Part shown: positions 17,869-25,514 of the stretch, piece by piece | Numbering within the stretch: the first letter of the stretch is position 1 | How the letters are laid out: every line of letters starts with the position of its first letter | DNA from: an uncultured bacterium | Lineage (GTDB): Bacteria > Cyanobacteriota > Vampirovibrionia > Gastranaerophilales > Gastranaerophilaceae | Reading direction: 5' to 3' | Length of the DNA stretch: 39,161 nt | Assembly (NCBI GenBank): GCA_902796305.1 | Contig: CADBOJ010000115.1 | Location: forward strand, 1-39,161 | The notes under the pieces: generated by a model | What the model was told of the DNA's origin: nothing | Seen by the model: only the letters and a program-made list of their open reading frames with translations | Database searches by the model: none | Program-made: the position numbers and the translations under genes

Positions 17869-18745
17869 TAATCAAAACTTTCCTTAAAACCCCTTGATTT
17901 TTATTTAAAAGTTTCGTGGCTTCTTCTTTTGATATATTGTTCCTGATTGTTAAAACTGTGGTTTTAACCTGCCAGTCGCAATCTATAAGTATTTTTTTTG
18001 CATAATCTTCGTCAACGTTGCATAAATCAACAACTATTTGAACCGCTCTTTTTTTGAGTTTTTCGTTTGTTGCTTTAACATCTATCATAAAATTTTCATA
18101 GGTTTTTCCTATTTTTATCATGGAAGCGGATGTTAGCATATTTAAAACCATTTTTTGCGCAGTTCCCGCTTTCATTCTGCTTGAGCCTGATATAGCTTCT
18201 GCTCCAACCGTTGTTACTATTTTTACATCTGCATCATTTAAAATTTTTGCTTTATTATTGCAGGTAACGGCTATTATTTTTATTCCTTTTTCTTTAGCGC
18301 ATTTGTTTACTCCAAGAAGATAATTCGGATTTCCGCTTGCGGAAATCAACACGCATACATCATTATAATCAAGCACTTTTGCATCATTGTATCCTGCTTC
18401 AAAATCATCTTCCGCACCTTCAATTGCAAACCTTAATGCCTTGTCTCCGCCTGCAATAATACCTTGAACCATGCTATGGTCAACTCCGAATGTAGGCGGA
18501 CATTCCGATGCATCCAAAACCCCGAGTCTGCCTGATGTTCCTGCGCCAAAATAAAAAAGTTTTCCTCCGGACAGAAATTGATTTGAAATAATATCAACAG
18601 CTAAAGCAATGTTGCTTAATTCTTTTTCAACTGCAAGCGCCACAAGTTTATCTTCGTTATTGATTTTTTTTACGATTTCATAAGTTGAAACCAAATCAAT
18701 GTCTTTGGTATTTTCGTTTCTGTTTTCGGTAATTATTTTATTCAT
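17861..18745 (-). CDS. murQ: N-acetylmuramic acid 6-phosphate etherase
   Basis: Cleaves the lactyl ether of MurNAc-6-phosphate to give GlcNAc-6-phosphate and D-lactate in murein recycling. 294 residues, normal size. The SIS-fold sugar-phosphate site reads FGAGTSGRLGVLDASECPPT, with catalytic candidates E81 (ASECPP) and E112 (EGAEDD), matching the two Glu residues known in the E. coli enzyme. A TATAAT at 18753-18758 ends 7 nt before the ATG, with a possible TTGACT -35 at 18778-18783 (19-bp spacing). The mRNA would be leaderless or nearly so, although AAGGA lies in the short gap. It faces anmK, its metabolic partner, across only 38 bp and leads an operon with the MFS and rubredoxin-fusion genes. 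Confidence 0.97.
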   Translation of the reverse strand: MNKIITENRNENTKDIDLVSTYEIVKKINNEDKLVALAVEKELSNIALAVDIISNQFLSGGKLFYFGAGTSGRLGVLDASECPPTFGVDHSMVQGIIAGGDKALRFAIEGAEDDFEAGYNDAKVLDYNDVCVLISASGNPNYLLGVNKCAKEKGIKIIAVTCNNKAKILNDADVKIVTTVGAEAISGSSRMKAGTAQKMVLNMLTSASMIKIGKTYENFMIDVKATNEKLKKRAVQIVVDLCNVDEDYAKKILIDCDWQVKTTVLTIRNNISKEEATKLLNKNQGVLRKVLING

Positions 18746-18752
18746 ATTCCTT

Positions 18753-18783
18753 ATTATAACCCGATATAGTATAATTAAGTCAA
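18753..18783. promoter_or_regulatory. Overlapping divergent murQ/anmK promoters
   Basis: Two perfect TATAAT boxes face away from each other in the 38-bp gap: 18753-18758 (minus, 7 nt before murQ) and 18770-18775 (plus, 8 nt before anmK). TTGACT at 18778-18783 (minus) may be the murQ -35 and abuts the anmK start codon. Two polymerases could not bind at once. Confidence 0.65.
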
Positions 18784-19908
18784 ATGAATAACACGCTCGA
18801 AATAAAAAAAGTTATAGGTTTGATGTCGGGGACTTCATGCGATTCTATTGATACCGCATACTGCAAAGTTTATCCCGATTTAAGAGTTGAACTTGTTAAG
18901 GGCGTAAATTATCCTTATCCTGATAATGTAAGGAGCATGATATTCAAGGCATTTAGGGGTGAAATCAGTATTAAAGAACTCTGCCAGCTTAATTTTTTAA
19001 TAGGTGAATGTTTTGCACTTGCTTCAAATGTTTTAATTAAGGAATTCGGCAAACCCGATTTTATATCCAGCCACGGACAAACGGTTTATCATTATCCGTT
19101 TGATGAAAATTCGGATAACTTGAGTTTAAAAAGCACGCTTCAAATAGGCGAAAGCTCCGTTATTCAGGCTAAAACGGGATGTACGGTTATATCAAATTTC
19201 AGGGAAAAGGATATTGCATACGGCGGAGAGGGTGCGCCTTTGGTTTGTTTTGCGGATAGTATCTGGTTTAAAAATTCAAATACACTCGTTCAGAATATAG
19301 GCGGAATAGCAAATGTTACGGTAGTTGCCGATAATATTGAAACATTCGGATTTGATACGGGATGCGGAAACATAATGATAGATTATTGTGCAAATAAATT
19401 TTTTAATCAAAAATTTGATAAAGACGGCTTAATAGCTAATTCGGGAAAAATATCAAAGGATTGGCTTGAATATTTGCTTAAAGATGAATACTATTTTAAA
19501 AAACCTCCAAAAACTACGGGAAGAGAATATTTTTCACCCGAATATATCGAGCGGGCATTGAAATTTGCACCCGAAAAACCTGAGGATATTATTGCTACAC
19601 TAACGGCGCTTACCGCCAAATCAATCGTTTTATCTTACGAAAGATTTATTTTTAATAAAACAAAAATTAAAAATGTGGTTATAGGAGGGGGCGGAGCATA
19701 TAACCCCGTTATGATGCGGTTGTTAAGAGAATATTTGCCCGAAAATATAAATCTTAAAACCCATGAAGACTATAATATTTCAAATAACTATAAAGAAGCT
19801 ATGGCTTTTGCGCTTCTCGGGTACTGCACATATTACGATATACCAAATAATGTTCCGAGCTGTACGGGTGCAAGTAAAGCCGTGGTTTTAGGCAAAATAA
19901 CAAAATAA
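18784..19908 (+). CDS. anmK: Anhydro-N-acetylmuramic acid kinase
   Basis: Opens the 1,6-anhydro ring of anhydro-MurNAc and phosphorylates it to MurNAc-6-phosphate, the substrate of MurQ. 374 residues, normal length. The N-terminal ATPase signature GLMSGTSCDSIDTAYC (12-27) and SSHGQTVYHYPF (shown as SHGQTVYH in the sequence) are characteristic, as are NIGGIANVTV, FDTGCGNIMIDY and GGGGAYNPVMM for phosphate and sugar binding. The -10 box at 18770-18775 would start the transcript about 2 nt before the ATG, with no ribosome binding site, so a leaderless message is likely. Its stop is 2 bp from the convergent pgeF stop. Confidence 0.97.
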   Translation: MNNTLEIKKVIGLMSGTSCDSIDTAYCKVYPDLRVELVKGVNYPYPDNVRSMIFKAFRGEISIKELCQLNFLIGECFALASNVLIKEFGKPDFISSHGQTVYHYPFDENSDNLSLKSTLQIGESSVIQAKTGCTVISNFREKDIAYGGEGAPLVCFADSIWFKNSNTLVQNIGGIANVTVVADNIETFGFDTGCGNIMIDYCANKFFNQKFDKDGLIANSGKISKDWLEYLLKDEYYFKKPPKTTGREYFSPEYIERALKFAPEKPEDIIATLTALTAKSIVLSYERFIFNKTKIKNVVIGGGGAYNPVMMRLLREYLPENINLKTHEDYNISNNYKEAMAFALLGYCTYYDIPNNVPSCTGASKAVVLGKITK

Positions 19909-19910
19909 AC

Positions 19911-20606
19911 TCAGTCCGGAAGCTTTAATACGGCGCTATGTCTTTTTTGCGTTTTATTTTCTTTTCTGTAAGAAAAAAATTTATCATTATCTAAAACGGT
20001 ACAGTATGGACATACGTCAATTTTATCAATTCCTGCTTCTTGCAGTTGTCTTTTGTTTATTCCTTTTAAATCCGCATAGTTTTCTCTAAACAGTCCCGAC
20101 TTATCATTTACGGTTTTTTTAAGTTCCGATATTGCTTCGGTACTTGTTTCGAAGCAGGAAAAAGAAATACAAGGACCAATAAGGGCTGTAATATTTTCAG
20201 GTTTTGAATTGTATAATTCTTCCATTTTTAAAAAAGTTTTTAAAGCTATTTTTTGAGCCGTTCCTCTCCAACCGGCATGAGCTATTGCACCTGTATTATT
20301 TTTTGAATCATATAAAATAACAGGGGTACAATCCGCAAAGCTTAAGTATATTGCAAGTTTTTTATCGTCTAAAATCAAGGCATCCGTTTGGTCATAAGTA
20401 TTTATATTTTCTTTTGCAATATCAATATTTGCACTATGCACCTGAGCCGGATGTTTTAAATTTTCGGGTTTTATATTAAGATATTTACTGAGAGGATTTA
20501 TATTGTCTTTTACGATAAGTTCTCTTGAAGTAAAAAAATGAGGAACATATTCAAGTAAATCAGAGTAATATACATCCTTATTTAAGACTTTTTTAACTTT
20601 AAACAT
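19911..20606 (-). CDS. pgeF: Peptidoglycan editing factor / laccase-domain protein (YfiH family)
   Basis: 231 residues, normal for the YfiH/PgeF (Cu-oxidase_4, DUF152) family. The zinc/catalytic triad is H57 (QVHSAN), C93 (FADCTPV) and H110 (AHAGWRG). GPCISFSCFE follows near residue 142. In E. coli PgeF prevents mis-incorporation of serine or glycine into the murein stem peptide, while mammalian LACC1 and some homologues act on purine nucleosides, so the substrate is not fixed by family alone. The murQ/anmK context favours the murein role. The promoter is an extended -10 TGTGATATAAT ending 6 nt before the ATG, which predicts a leaderless mRNA. Confidence 0.92.
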   Translation of the reverse strand: MFKVKKVLNKDVYYSDLLEYVPHFFTSRELIVKDNINPLSKYLNIKPENLKHPAQVHSANIDIAKENINTYDQTDALILDDKKLAIYLSFADCTPVILYDSKNNTGAIAHAGWRGTAQKIALKTFLKMEELYNSKPENITALIGPCISFSCFETSTEAISELKKTVNDKSGLFRENYADLKGINKRQLQEAGIDKIDVCPYCTVLDNDKFFSYRKENKTQKRHSAVLKLPD

Positions 20607-20612
20607 AAAGCA

Positions 20613-20623
20613 ATTATATCACA
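20613..20623 (-). promoter_or_regulatory. pgeF extended -10 promoter, leaderless layout
   Basis: TGTGATATAAT on the minus strand with the hexamer at 20613-20618 and only TGCTTT between it and the ATG. Transcription should begin at the start codon. Confidence 0.65.
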
Positions 20624-20640
20624 TTGGAAAAGAGGATTTT

Positions 20641-20913
20641 ATGTCTGATAAAATTTCATATGAAACAACGGGTACATGCTGTAGATTGATGAATGTGGAA
20701 ATTGAAAACGATATTATAAAAGATGTTGAATTTATCGGCGGTTGCAACGGCAATTTACAGGGTATAAGAAATCTTATTAAGGGATTAAATATAGAAGAAG
20801 TTAAAAGCAAATTAAAAGGAATAAGCTGTAACGGCAAACCTACAAGCTGTCCCGACCAGCTTGCAACTTGCCTTGAACAGTATATTAAAAATAAAGCAAA
20901 AGCAAACGTCTAA
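20641..20913 (+). CDS. TSCPD-domain protein (TIGR03905 type)
   Basis: 90 residues, with Cys at 13, 14, 35, 63, 70 and 77. CNGNLQGI (35-42) and TSCPDQLA (68-75) are the hallmark of the TSCPD domain, which also occurs at the end of some vitamin B12-dependent ribonucleotide reductases. Stand-alone members of this size form the TIGR03905 group, whose role is unknown. The cysteines suggest a metal or redox site. AGAGGA lies about 5 nt before the ATG. It diverges from pgeF across 34 bp. Its stop codon overlaps the stop of the convergent membrane-protein gene by 4 nt. Confidence 0.85.
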   Translation: MSDKISYETTGTCCRLMNVEIENDIIKDVEFIGGCNGNLQGIRNLIKGLNIEEVKSKLKGISCNGKPTSCPDQLATCLEQYIKNKAKANV

Positions 20914-22508
20914 TTTTCTTTTATGTAATACGATTTTGTAATAGTGCAATCAGTTTTTATTTTTTTATAGAAATTATCTTTTTTATCTGATAACTGATAA
21001 TCAATTCCGTATTCGGTCATTCTTGGAAGAATTGAGGCGTCATCCTCGTCATAAGGTGTTTTATCCATATAAACGGATATCTTCTTACCGTATAAATTAT
21101 TGTAAAAATTATTCATAACATATGTTTTATAAGCCGTAACGGAAATATTTTCTTTTGCCGTCCATAAGCCGTTTAAGATAAGAAGTACCGATAAGATATA
21201 AAAAATTATATTATTTTTCCTGAAGAAAAAGAGAACCGTAACACTTGATAAATATAACCACGGAACAAATCTTGCCCACCAGCATACGGGATTTAAGAAT
21301 GTCGAAAGATATATTATTGAAAGTAATATTGCATATTTTTTCTTTCTGAATAAAAATAATGAACCTAAAATTGTTAAAATAAAAATACCCGAGTAAAGAT
21401 GCCCGAAGCCCGACAATCTAACGTCTTCCGATATAAACGGCATGTCGAAATGGTTTGTAAAAGGAATTTTCCAGAAAATAGGAGGAGTTTCGGGATTTCC
21501 TATTCTTGAATCCGAAGCTGATGAAAACATACTTCTTATGAATTTATACATATATGGTTTTTTATCAAATTCAATCGGGTTTTGTTTTGTCATAAAATCA
21601 AGTTTATTGTAGCCGATTGACGGATAAAAGGGATTTTTAAATTTAACAATATTAGTTACATACGGCTGAAAACAGAGTGAAAAACCAAGTATTAAAAAAG
21701 CTAAAAATACTTTTAGTTTTTGTTTTGAATGGTTGATAAAAAGATAAAACGCAAAAATAATAAATGTATTTAAAACTCCTGTATATTTTGTACCTACTGC
21801 CATAATTGAAGCAATAACAAGGAACACAGTATTTATTTTTATATTTTTTTTATTTTGAATTAAAGAAAGTGAAAATAATTGTATTAAAAATATATAATAC
21901 AAAATAAAATCAACCATTTTTGTATTCATCTGGCAAATAACGACCGGGCATAGAAATATACAAAAACTTAAGATAAGAGATTTAATTTTATTTAGTTTAT
22001 TTACTCTGAAAAAATAATACGAGTAAAATCCGCCGAGGAAAATAAAAAGAAAATTAATAACCTTAGATGATTCCATATTGCAAAAAAGTAAATAGAAGTT
22101 GCTTCTTATAAGTTCAGCAAAATTTGGGTAACTTCCCGCAAAAAGAAGATTATAGAAGATGTTATTTTTGTTTGCAAATGTTGTTATATCTTGATATATA
22201 GGATTATAGCCGAGTTTAAACAGGTTTTCGATTGTAAAATGATAGCATCTGCCGTCAAATGATGTATCTATAAATAAATTTGCAAATATTAAAGACAGGA
22301 TAAATATTGCAATAAATGAGAAAAATATCAATAAGGAATGTTTTAGTCCTTTTGTTTTAAAAATTACAGAAAACGGAATAACCAATGAAATTAAAATATA
22401 AGAATAATTAACAGGAATATTGAATATAAAACCGATATTGGATAATGCAAAAATTAAAAACAGAAATACAATTACAAAAAAAGAAATGTCTAATGAAATT
22501 TTTTTCAA
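20910..22508 (-). CDS. Polytopic membrane protein, GT-C glycosyltransferase-like
   Basis: 532 residues with about 10-12 hydrophobic helices. An extracytoplasmic loop after the second or third helix carries DTSFDGRCYHFT with D85 at the place where GT-C enzymes that use polyprenyl-phosphate sugars keep a catalytic Asp, and AGSYPNFAELIRS follows near 125. A soluble C-terminal tail covers residues 460-532. The family assignment is tentative, since no other catalytic residue can be named. The start is TTG at 22506-22508 with AAGGAGG 6-7 nt upstream. It follows purB by 23 nt and is probably on the same transcript. A role in cell-surface glycan or lipid glycosylation is likely but unproven. Confidence 0.6.
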   Translation of the reverse strand: MKKISLDISFFVIVFLFLIFALSNIGFIFNIPVNYSYILISLVIPFSVIFKTKGLKHSLLIFFSFIAIFILSLIFANLFIDTSFDGRCYHFTIENLFKLGYNPIYQDITTFANKNNIFYNLLFAGSYPNFAELIRSNFYLLFCNMESSKVINFLFIFLGGFYSYYFFRVNKLNKIKSLILSFCIFLCPVVICQMNTKMVDFILYYIFLIQLFSLSLIQNKKNIKINTVFLVIASIMAVGTKYTGVLNTFIIFAFYLFINHSKQKLKVFLAFLILGFSLCFQPYVTNIVKFKNPFYPSIGYNKLDFMTKQNPIEFDKKPYMYKFIRSMFSSASDSRIGNPETPPIFWKIPFTNHFDMPFISEDVRLSGFGHLYSGIFILTILGSLFLFRKKKYAILLSIIYLSTFLNPVCWWARFVPWLYLSSVTVLFFFRKNNIIFYILSVLLILNGLWTAKENISVTAYKTYVMNNFYNNLYGKKISVYMDKTPYDEDDASILPRMTEYGIDYQLSDKKDNFYKKIKTDCTITKSYYIKEN

Positions 22509-22531
22509 AAAAACCTCCTTTTTTGCGTTAA

Positions 22532-23803
22532 TTAAAATCTTTCAAAAATTGTATTTATGTTTCTTAAATACTTTTCTTCATTGAAGCATTCCGCTATTTC
22601 TTCATTGGAAAGATGTTTTTTCATATTTTCAATAAAGCTTCCGTTATTTTGAAGAGCATCAAGTGCTTCTTTTTGGACTATTTGATATGCCTCTTCCCGA
22701 GTCAAGTTATGCTCCGTCAATTTTAAAAGACAACTTTGCGAATAGATTATATCACCATATTTTTTGGTGTTTTTAATCATATTTTCTTCTTTTACAACAA
22801 GATTTTCCATAACATTTTTAAATCTTGCAAGCATATAATCTATTAAGATTGTTGAATCGGGAAATATTATTCTTTCAACGGATGAATGCGATATATCTCT
22901 TTCGTGCCACAAGGTAATATTTTCCATGGCAGCAATGGAGTTGCTTCTTAAAATCCTTGCAAGACCCGAAAGATTTTCGCTTGCAATCGGATTTTTCTTG
23001 TGAGGCATAGCAGAAGAACCTTTTTGACCTTTTTTAAATCCCTCTTCAACTTCCAAAACTTCAAATCTTGAAAGATGCCTTATTTCAACCGAAAAATTTT
23101 CTATAACACATCCGATTAGAGCAATAGCGCTGATGAATGCTGCATGTCTATCTCTTGAAATTATCTGGGTTGAAATTTTTGCGGGTTTTAAGCCTAATAT
23201 TTTACAAGTTTCTTCTTCTACTTTGGGGTTTATATTTGAATATGTCCCGCAAGGACCTGAAATTTGCCCTTGAAGAATTTCATTAAGTATATAACTAAAG
23301 CGTTCTTTTGCTCTTTGAAGCATATCAAGAAGATTTAAAAGTTTAAAACCGAATGTTATAACTTCCGCACCCATGCCATGGCTTCTTCCGAGGCAAATTG
23401 TGTGTTTGTGTTTAAATGCCATATTTTTAACTGTTTCAATCAGTTCATCCATATCTTTTAAGATAATATTTGATGCATCTTTAATTTGAAGAGCAAAAGC
23501 TGTATCTATGACATCCGAACTCGTAAGTCCTTTATGAATATATGGAGAATACTTACTTCCGACATTTTCGTTAACATTTTCAAGAAAAGCTATAACATCA
23601 TGTCTGGTTATCTTTTCGATTTCGTCAATCCTTTTAACATCAAATTTGGCGGTATTTTTGATATTTTCATAAACATCATTTGTAAATTCGCCCAGATTTA
23701 CCCTTGCTTTAATAACAGCAAGTTCTACCTCTAAAAAATAAGAAAATTTTTTATCCAGTTCCCATATTGCCGACATTTCGGCTCTTGAATATCTTTCAAT
23801 CAT
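22532..23803 (-). CDS. purB: Adenylosuccinate lyase
   Basis: Splits fumarate from SAICAR and adenylosuccinate in purine synthesis. Fumarase/aspartase-superfamily marks are TSSDVIDTAFALQI near residue 88, KHTICLGRSHGMGAE with the catalytic His, and the signature loop KGSSAMPHKKNPIASENL. I place the start at ATG 23801-23803 (423 residues, beginning MIERYSRAEM), which matches the family N-terminus. A frame starting at 23818 needs TTG, and its first codons are the TATAAT box itself (23810-23815). Only AATTAT lies between that box and the ATG, so the mRNA is predicted to be leaderless. Confidence 0.95.
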   Translation of the reverse strand: MIERYSRAEMSAIWELDKKFSYFLEVELAVIKARVNLGEFTNDVYENIKNTAKFDVKRIDEIEKITRHDVIAFLENVNENVGSKYSPYIHKGLTSSDVIDTAFALQIKDASNIILKDMDELIETVKNMAFKHKHTICLGRSHGMGAEVITFGFKLLNLLDMLQRAKERFSYILNEILQGQISGPCGTYSNINPKVEEETCKILGLKPAKISTQIISRDRHAAFISAIALIGCVIENFSVEIRHLSRFEVLEVEEGFKKGQKGSSAMPHKKNPIASENLSGLARILRSNSIAAMENITLWHERDISHSSVERIIFPDSTILIDYMLARFKNVMENLVVKEENMIKNTKKYGDIIYSQSCLLKLTEHNLTREEAYQIVQKEALDALQNNGSFIENMKKHLSNEEIAECFNEEKYLRNINTIFERF

Positions 23804-23809
23804 ATAATT

Positions 23810-23815
23810 ATTATA
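23810..23815 (-). promoter_or_regulatory. purB -10 box in leaderless layout
   Basis: TATAAT on the minus strand, 6 nt before the purB ATG at 23803. No good -35 is seen. Lies in the 38-bp gap after the repeat-protein gene. Confidence 0.6.
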
Positions 23816-23841
23816 CAATAAATTTTATTATCGGGCTGTAT

Positions 23842-25392
23842 TTATTCTTCTTCTGTACTTTTAAAATTTTCCAATAGTTTCTTTATTGTACTTAAGTTCA
23901 CAGTAACTTCGCCATTTCTGTTACTTGATGTTTCCATTTTGTTTGCAGATATAAATATATATCCGTTTACAGGTTTTAAGATATTATGTTCAAGCTGGTA
24001 TCGTATTTTTTGTACGGGTATACCAAGTTCTTCTGCAGCCTGATTTTTATTGTAGCATTTTTTATATTCGCCTTTTTCATTAACGGCATAGAAAAATTTA
24101 CTGTTTGCCCATTTTTGCATTATTTCAATGATTGCCGTATCGATTATTCTGTTGCCGTCAACATCTTCTCTTTCAATCATATCGGAATAAGCAAATGAAA
24201 AACCTTTTGTGGCATTTGGAGTATTAACAACCCGTTTTATTGTTTGTGCACATATTCCAAGCTCATCTGCCGCAATAAATACACTCGGATATTTTGTATA
24301 ATTTCCGCTGCTGTCAATTGTATAAACGGGTTTATTGCCGATTCTAAGCGATTTTTCGATTATTTTTTCCATTTTATTTTTGTCTAAAATAATATCGCCG
24401 TCTTTATCCTTTTGTTCCACTTCATTAGCATATACGAATATATATTTTCCGGTTGTTTTTGCGCCTTTTCTTAAGACTTCGCCTATACTCTTTTCTGAAA
24501 TTCCTAGTGTTTCAGAAGCTTCAACGGTGCTTGCAAATCTTTGATATTCGCCGTTTATTTTAAGTGCATATATTGCAGCTTTTCTTTTGGGTATCCTTTC
24601 CGTAAGTAGTTTTTCTATTTTATCGCTGTCAACAATTACTTTTCCGCCTTCTAATCTTGTTTCGACTTTTCCTGCACCTGCGACTACTTTACCGCTAACG
24701 GTTTTAAGGTCTCCTCCAATAGCGTAATTAATTGACTGATATGATACGCCGAGATATTCTCCTGCTTCTTGCTGATTAGCAAATGTTTTATAATTTCCGT
24801 CTTCAGAGATTACATAAATCGGCTTTTTTCTTTTTGTAAATGCTTCGTTTAAGATACTCTCAACTTTGGATTTGTTTAGACTTATATTTCCATCCTCATC
24901 TTTTTCTTCTACATTTTTTGCAGGTATAAATATGTATCCGTTCAGGTCTTTTACGTTTTTTTCCGTATATTTGATTTTTGAACTTTTTACACCTAGAACT
25001 TCTGACACCTCGTTTCTGCTTTTGTATTTTTTATAACTGCCGTCGTATCTGAATGCATATATGGATTCTTTTTTGTTGTCTTTTTCTGCGTTTTTAATTA
25101 TTTCTTGGATTGTATCGAAATCTGCCGTGTCACCCTCGTATTTTTCAATTTTGCTTGCAGGAACAAAAATTAGTCCTGCTGTTTTTTTTCTTGAACCTGC
25201 CACCACCTGACTAATAGAATTTTTAAGCGCTCCGAACACCCTTGCGGCAATGTTTTGGCTGTCCAATCTCATATAATTGCCATAAGAATCAATTACATAG
25301 ACGGGATTTTTTTTGCCTTTAAAAAACGGTTTTGTAATATTATTTTGATTTTGTCTTATGTTTATTGCTTGATAAACCGGAAAAATACGCAT
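23842..25392 (-). CDS. Six-repeat NUMOD1-like (putative DNA-binding) protein
   Basis: 516 residues built of six units beginning at residues 31, 111, 192, 274, 356 and 434 (78-82 residues apart). Each unit opens with a strand-turn (YVIDSYGNY, YAFRYDGSY, YVISEDGNY, YALKINGEY, YTIDSSGNY, YAVNEKGEY), then a helix-turn-helix-like stretch such as EASETLGISEKSIGEVLRKG, then a GYIFI-type strand and an acidic linker with DxDG-IxLD. This is the layout of NUMOD1-type helix-turn-helix modules found beside homing nucleases, but no nuclease motif is present. The N-terminus includes KPFFKG, like the F-x-G motif of the 204-aa protein at 12807. No signal peptide. Function unknown; a DNA- or RNA-binding array is the best guess. 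Confidence 0.65.
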   Translation of the reverse strand: MRIFPVYQAINIRQNQNNITKPFFKGKKNPVYVIDSYGNYMRLDSQNIAARVFGALKNSISQVVAGSRKKTAGLIFVPASKIEKYEGDTADFDTIQEIIKNAEKDNKKESIYAFRYDGSYKKYKSRNEVSEVLGVKSSKIKYTEKNVKDLNGYIFIPAKNVEEKDEDGNISLNKSKVESILNEAFTKRKKPIYVISEDGNYKTFANQQEAGEYLGVSYQSINYAIGGDLKTVSGKVVAGAGKVETRLEGGKVIVDSDKIEKLLTERIPKRKAAIYALKINGEYQRFASTVEASETLGISEKSIGEVLRKGAKTTGKYIFVYANEVEQKDKDGDIILDKNKMEKIIEKSLRIGNKPVYTIDSSGNYTKYPSVFIAADELGICAQTIKRVVNTPNATKGFSFAYSDMIEREDVDGNRIIDTAIIEIMQKWANSKFFYAVNEKGEYKKCYNKNQAAEELGIPVQKIRYQLEHNILKPVNGYIFISANKMETSSNRNGEVTVNLSTIKKLLENFKSTEEE

Positions 25393-25479
25393 TTTTATGC
25401 CTTTCTTTGACTTTTAATTTGGGGTTTTAATAATTACAAAACCAATAAAAAAATTATGTTGCTAAAACTTTATACTAAG

Positions 25480-25508
25480 TTTACTTGTATATTTTTTGGA
25501 TATAGAAT
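25480..25508 (+). promoter_or_regulatory. Response-regulator promoter in leaderless layout
   Basis: TTTACT (25480-25485) and TAGAAT (25503-25508) are separated by 17 bp, and only 6 nt lie between TAGAAT and the ATG at 25515. No ribosome binding site is present. Confidence 0.5.
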
Positions 25509-25514
25509 TTTTAT

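Noticed and set aside
23842-25392. Homing endonuclease or intron-encoded nuclease
   Set aside because: Only the NUMOD1-like modules are seen; no HNH, GIY-YIG or LAGLIDADG motif is present.
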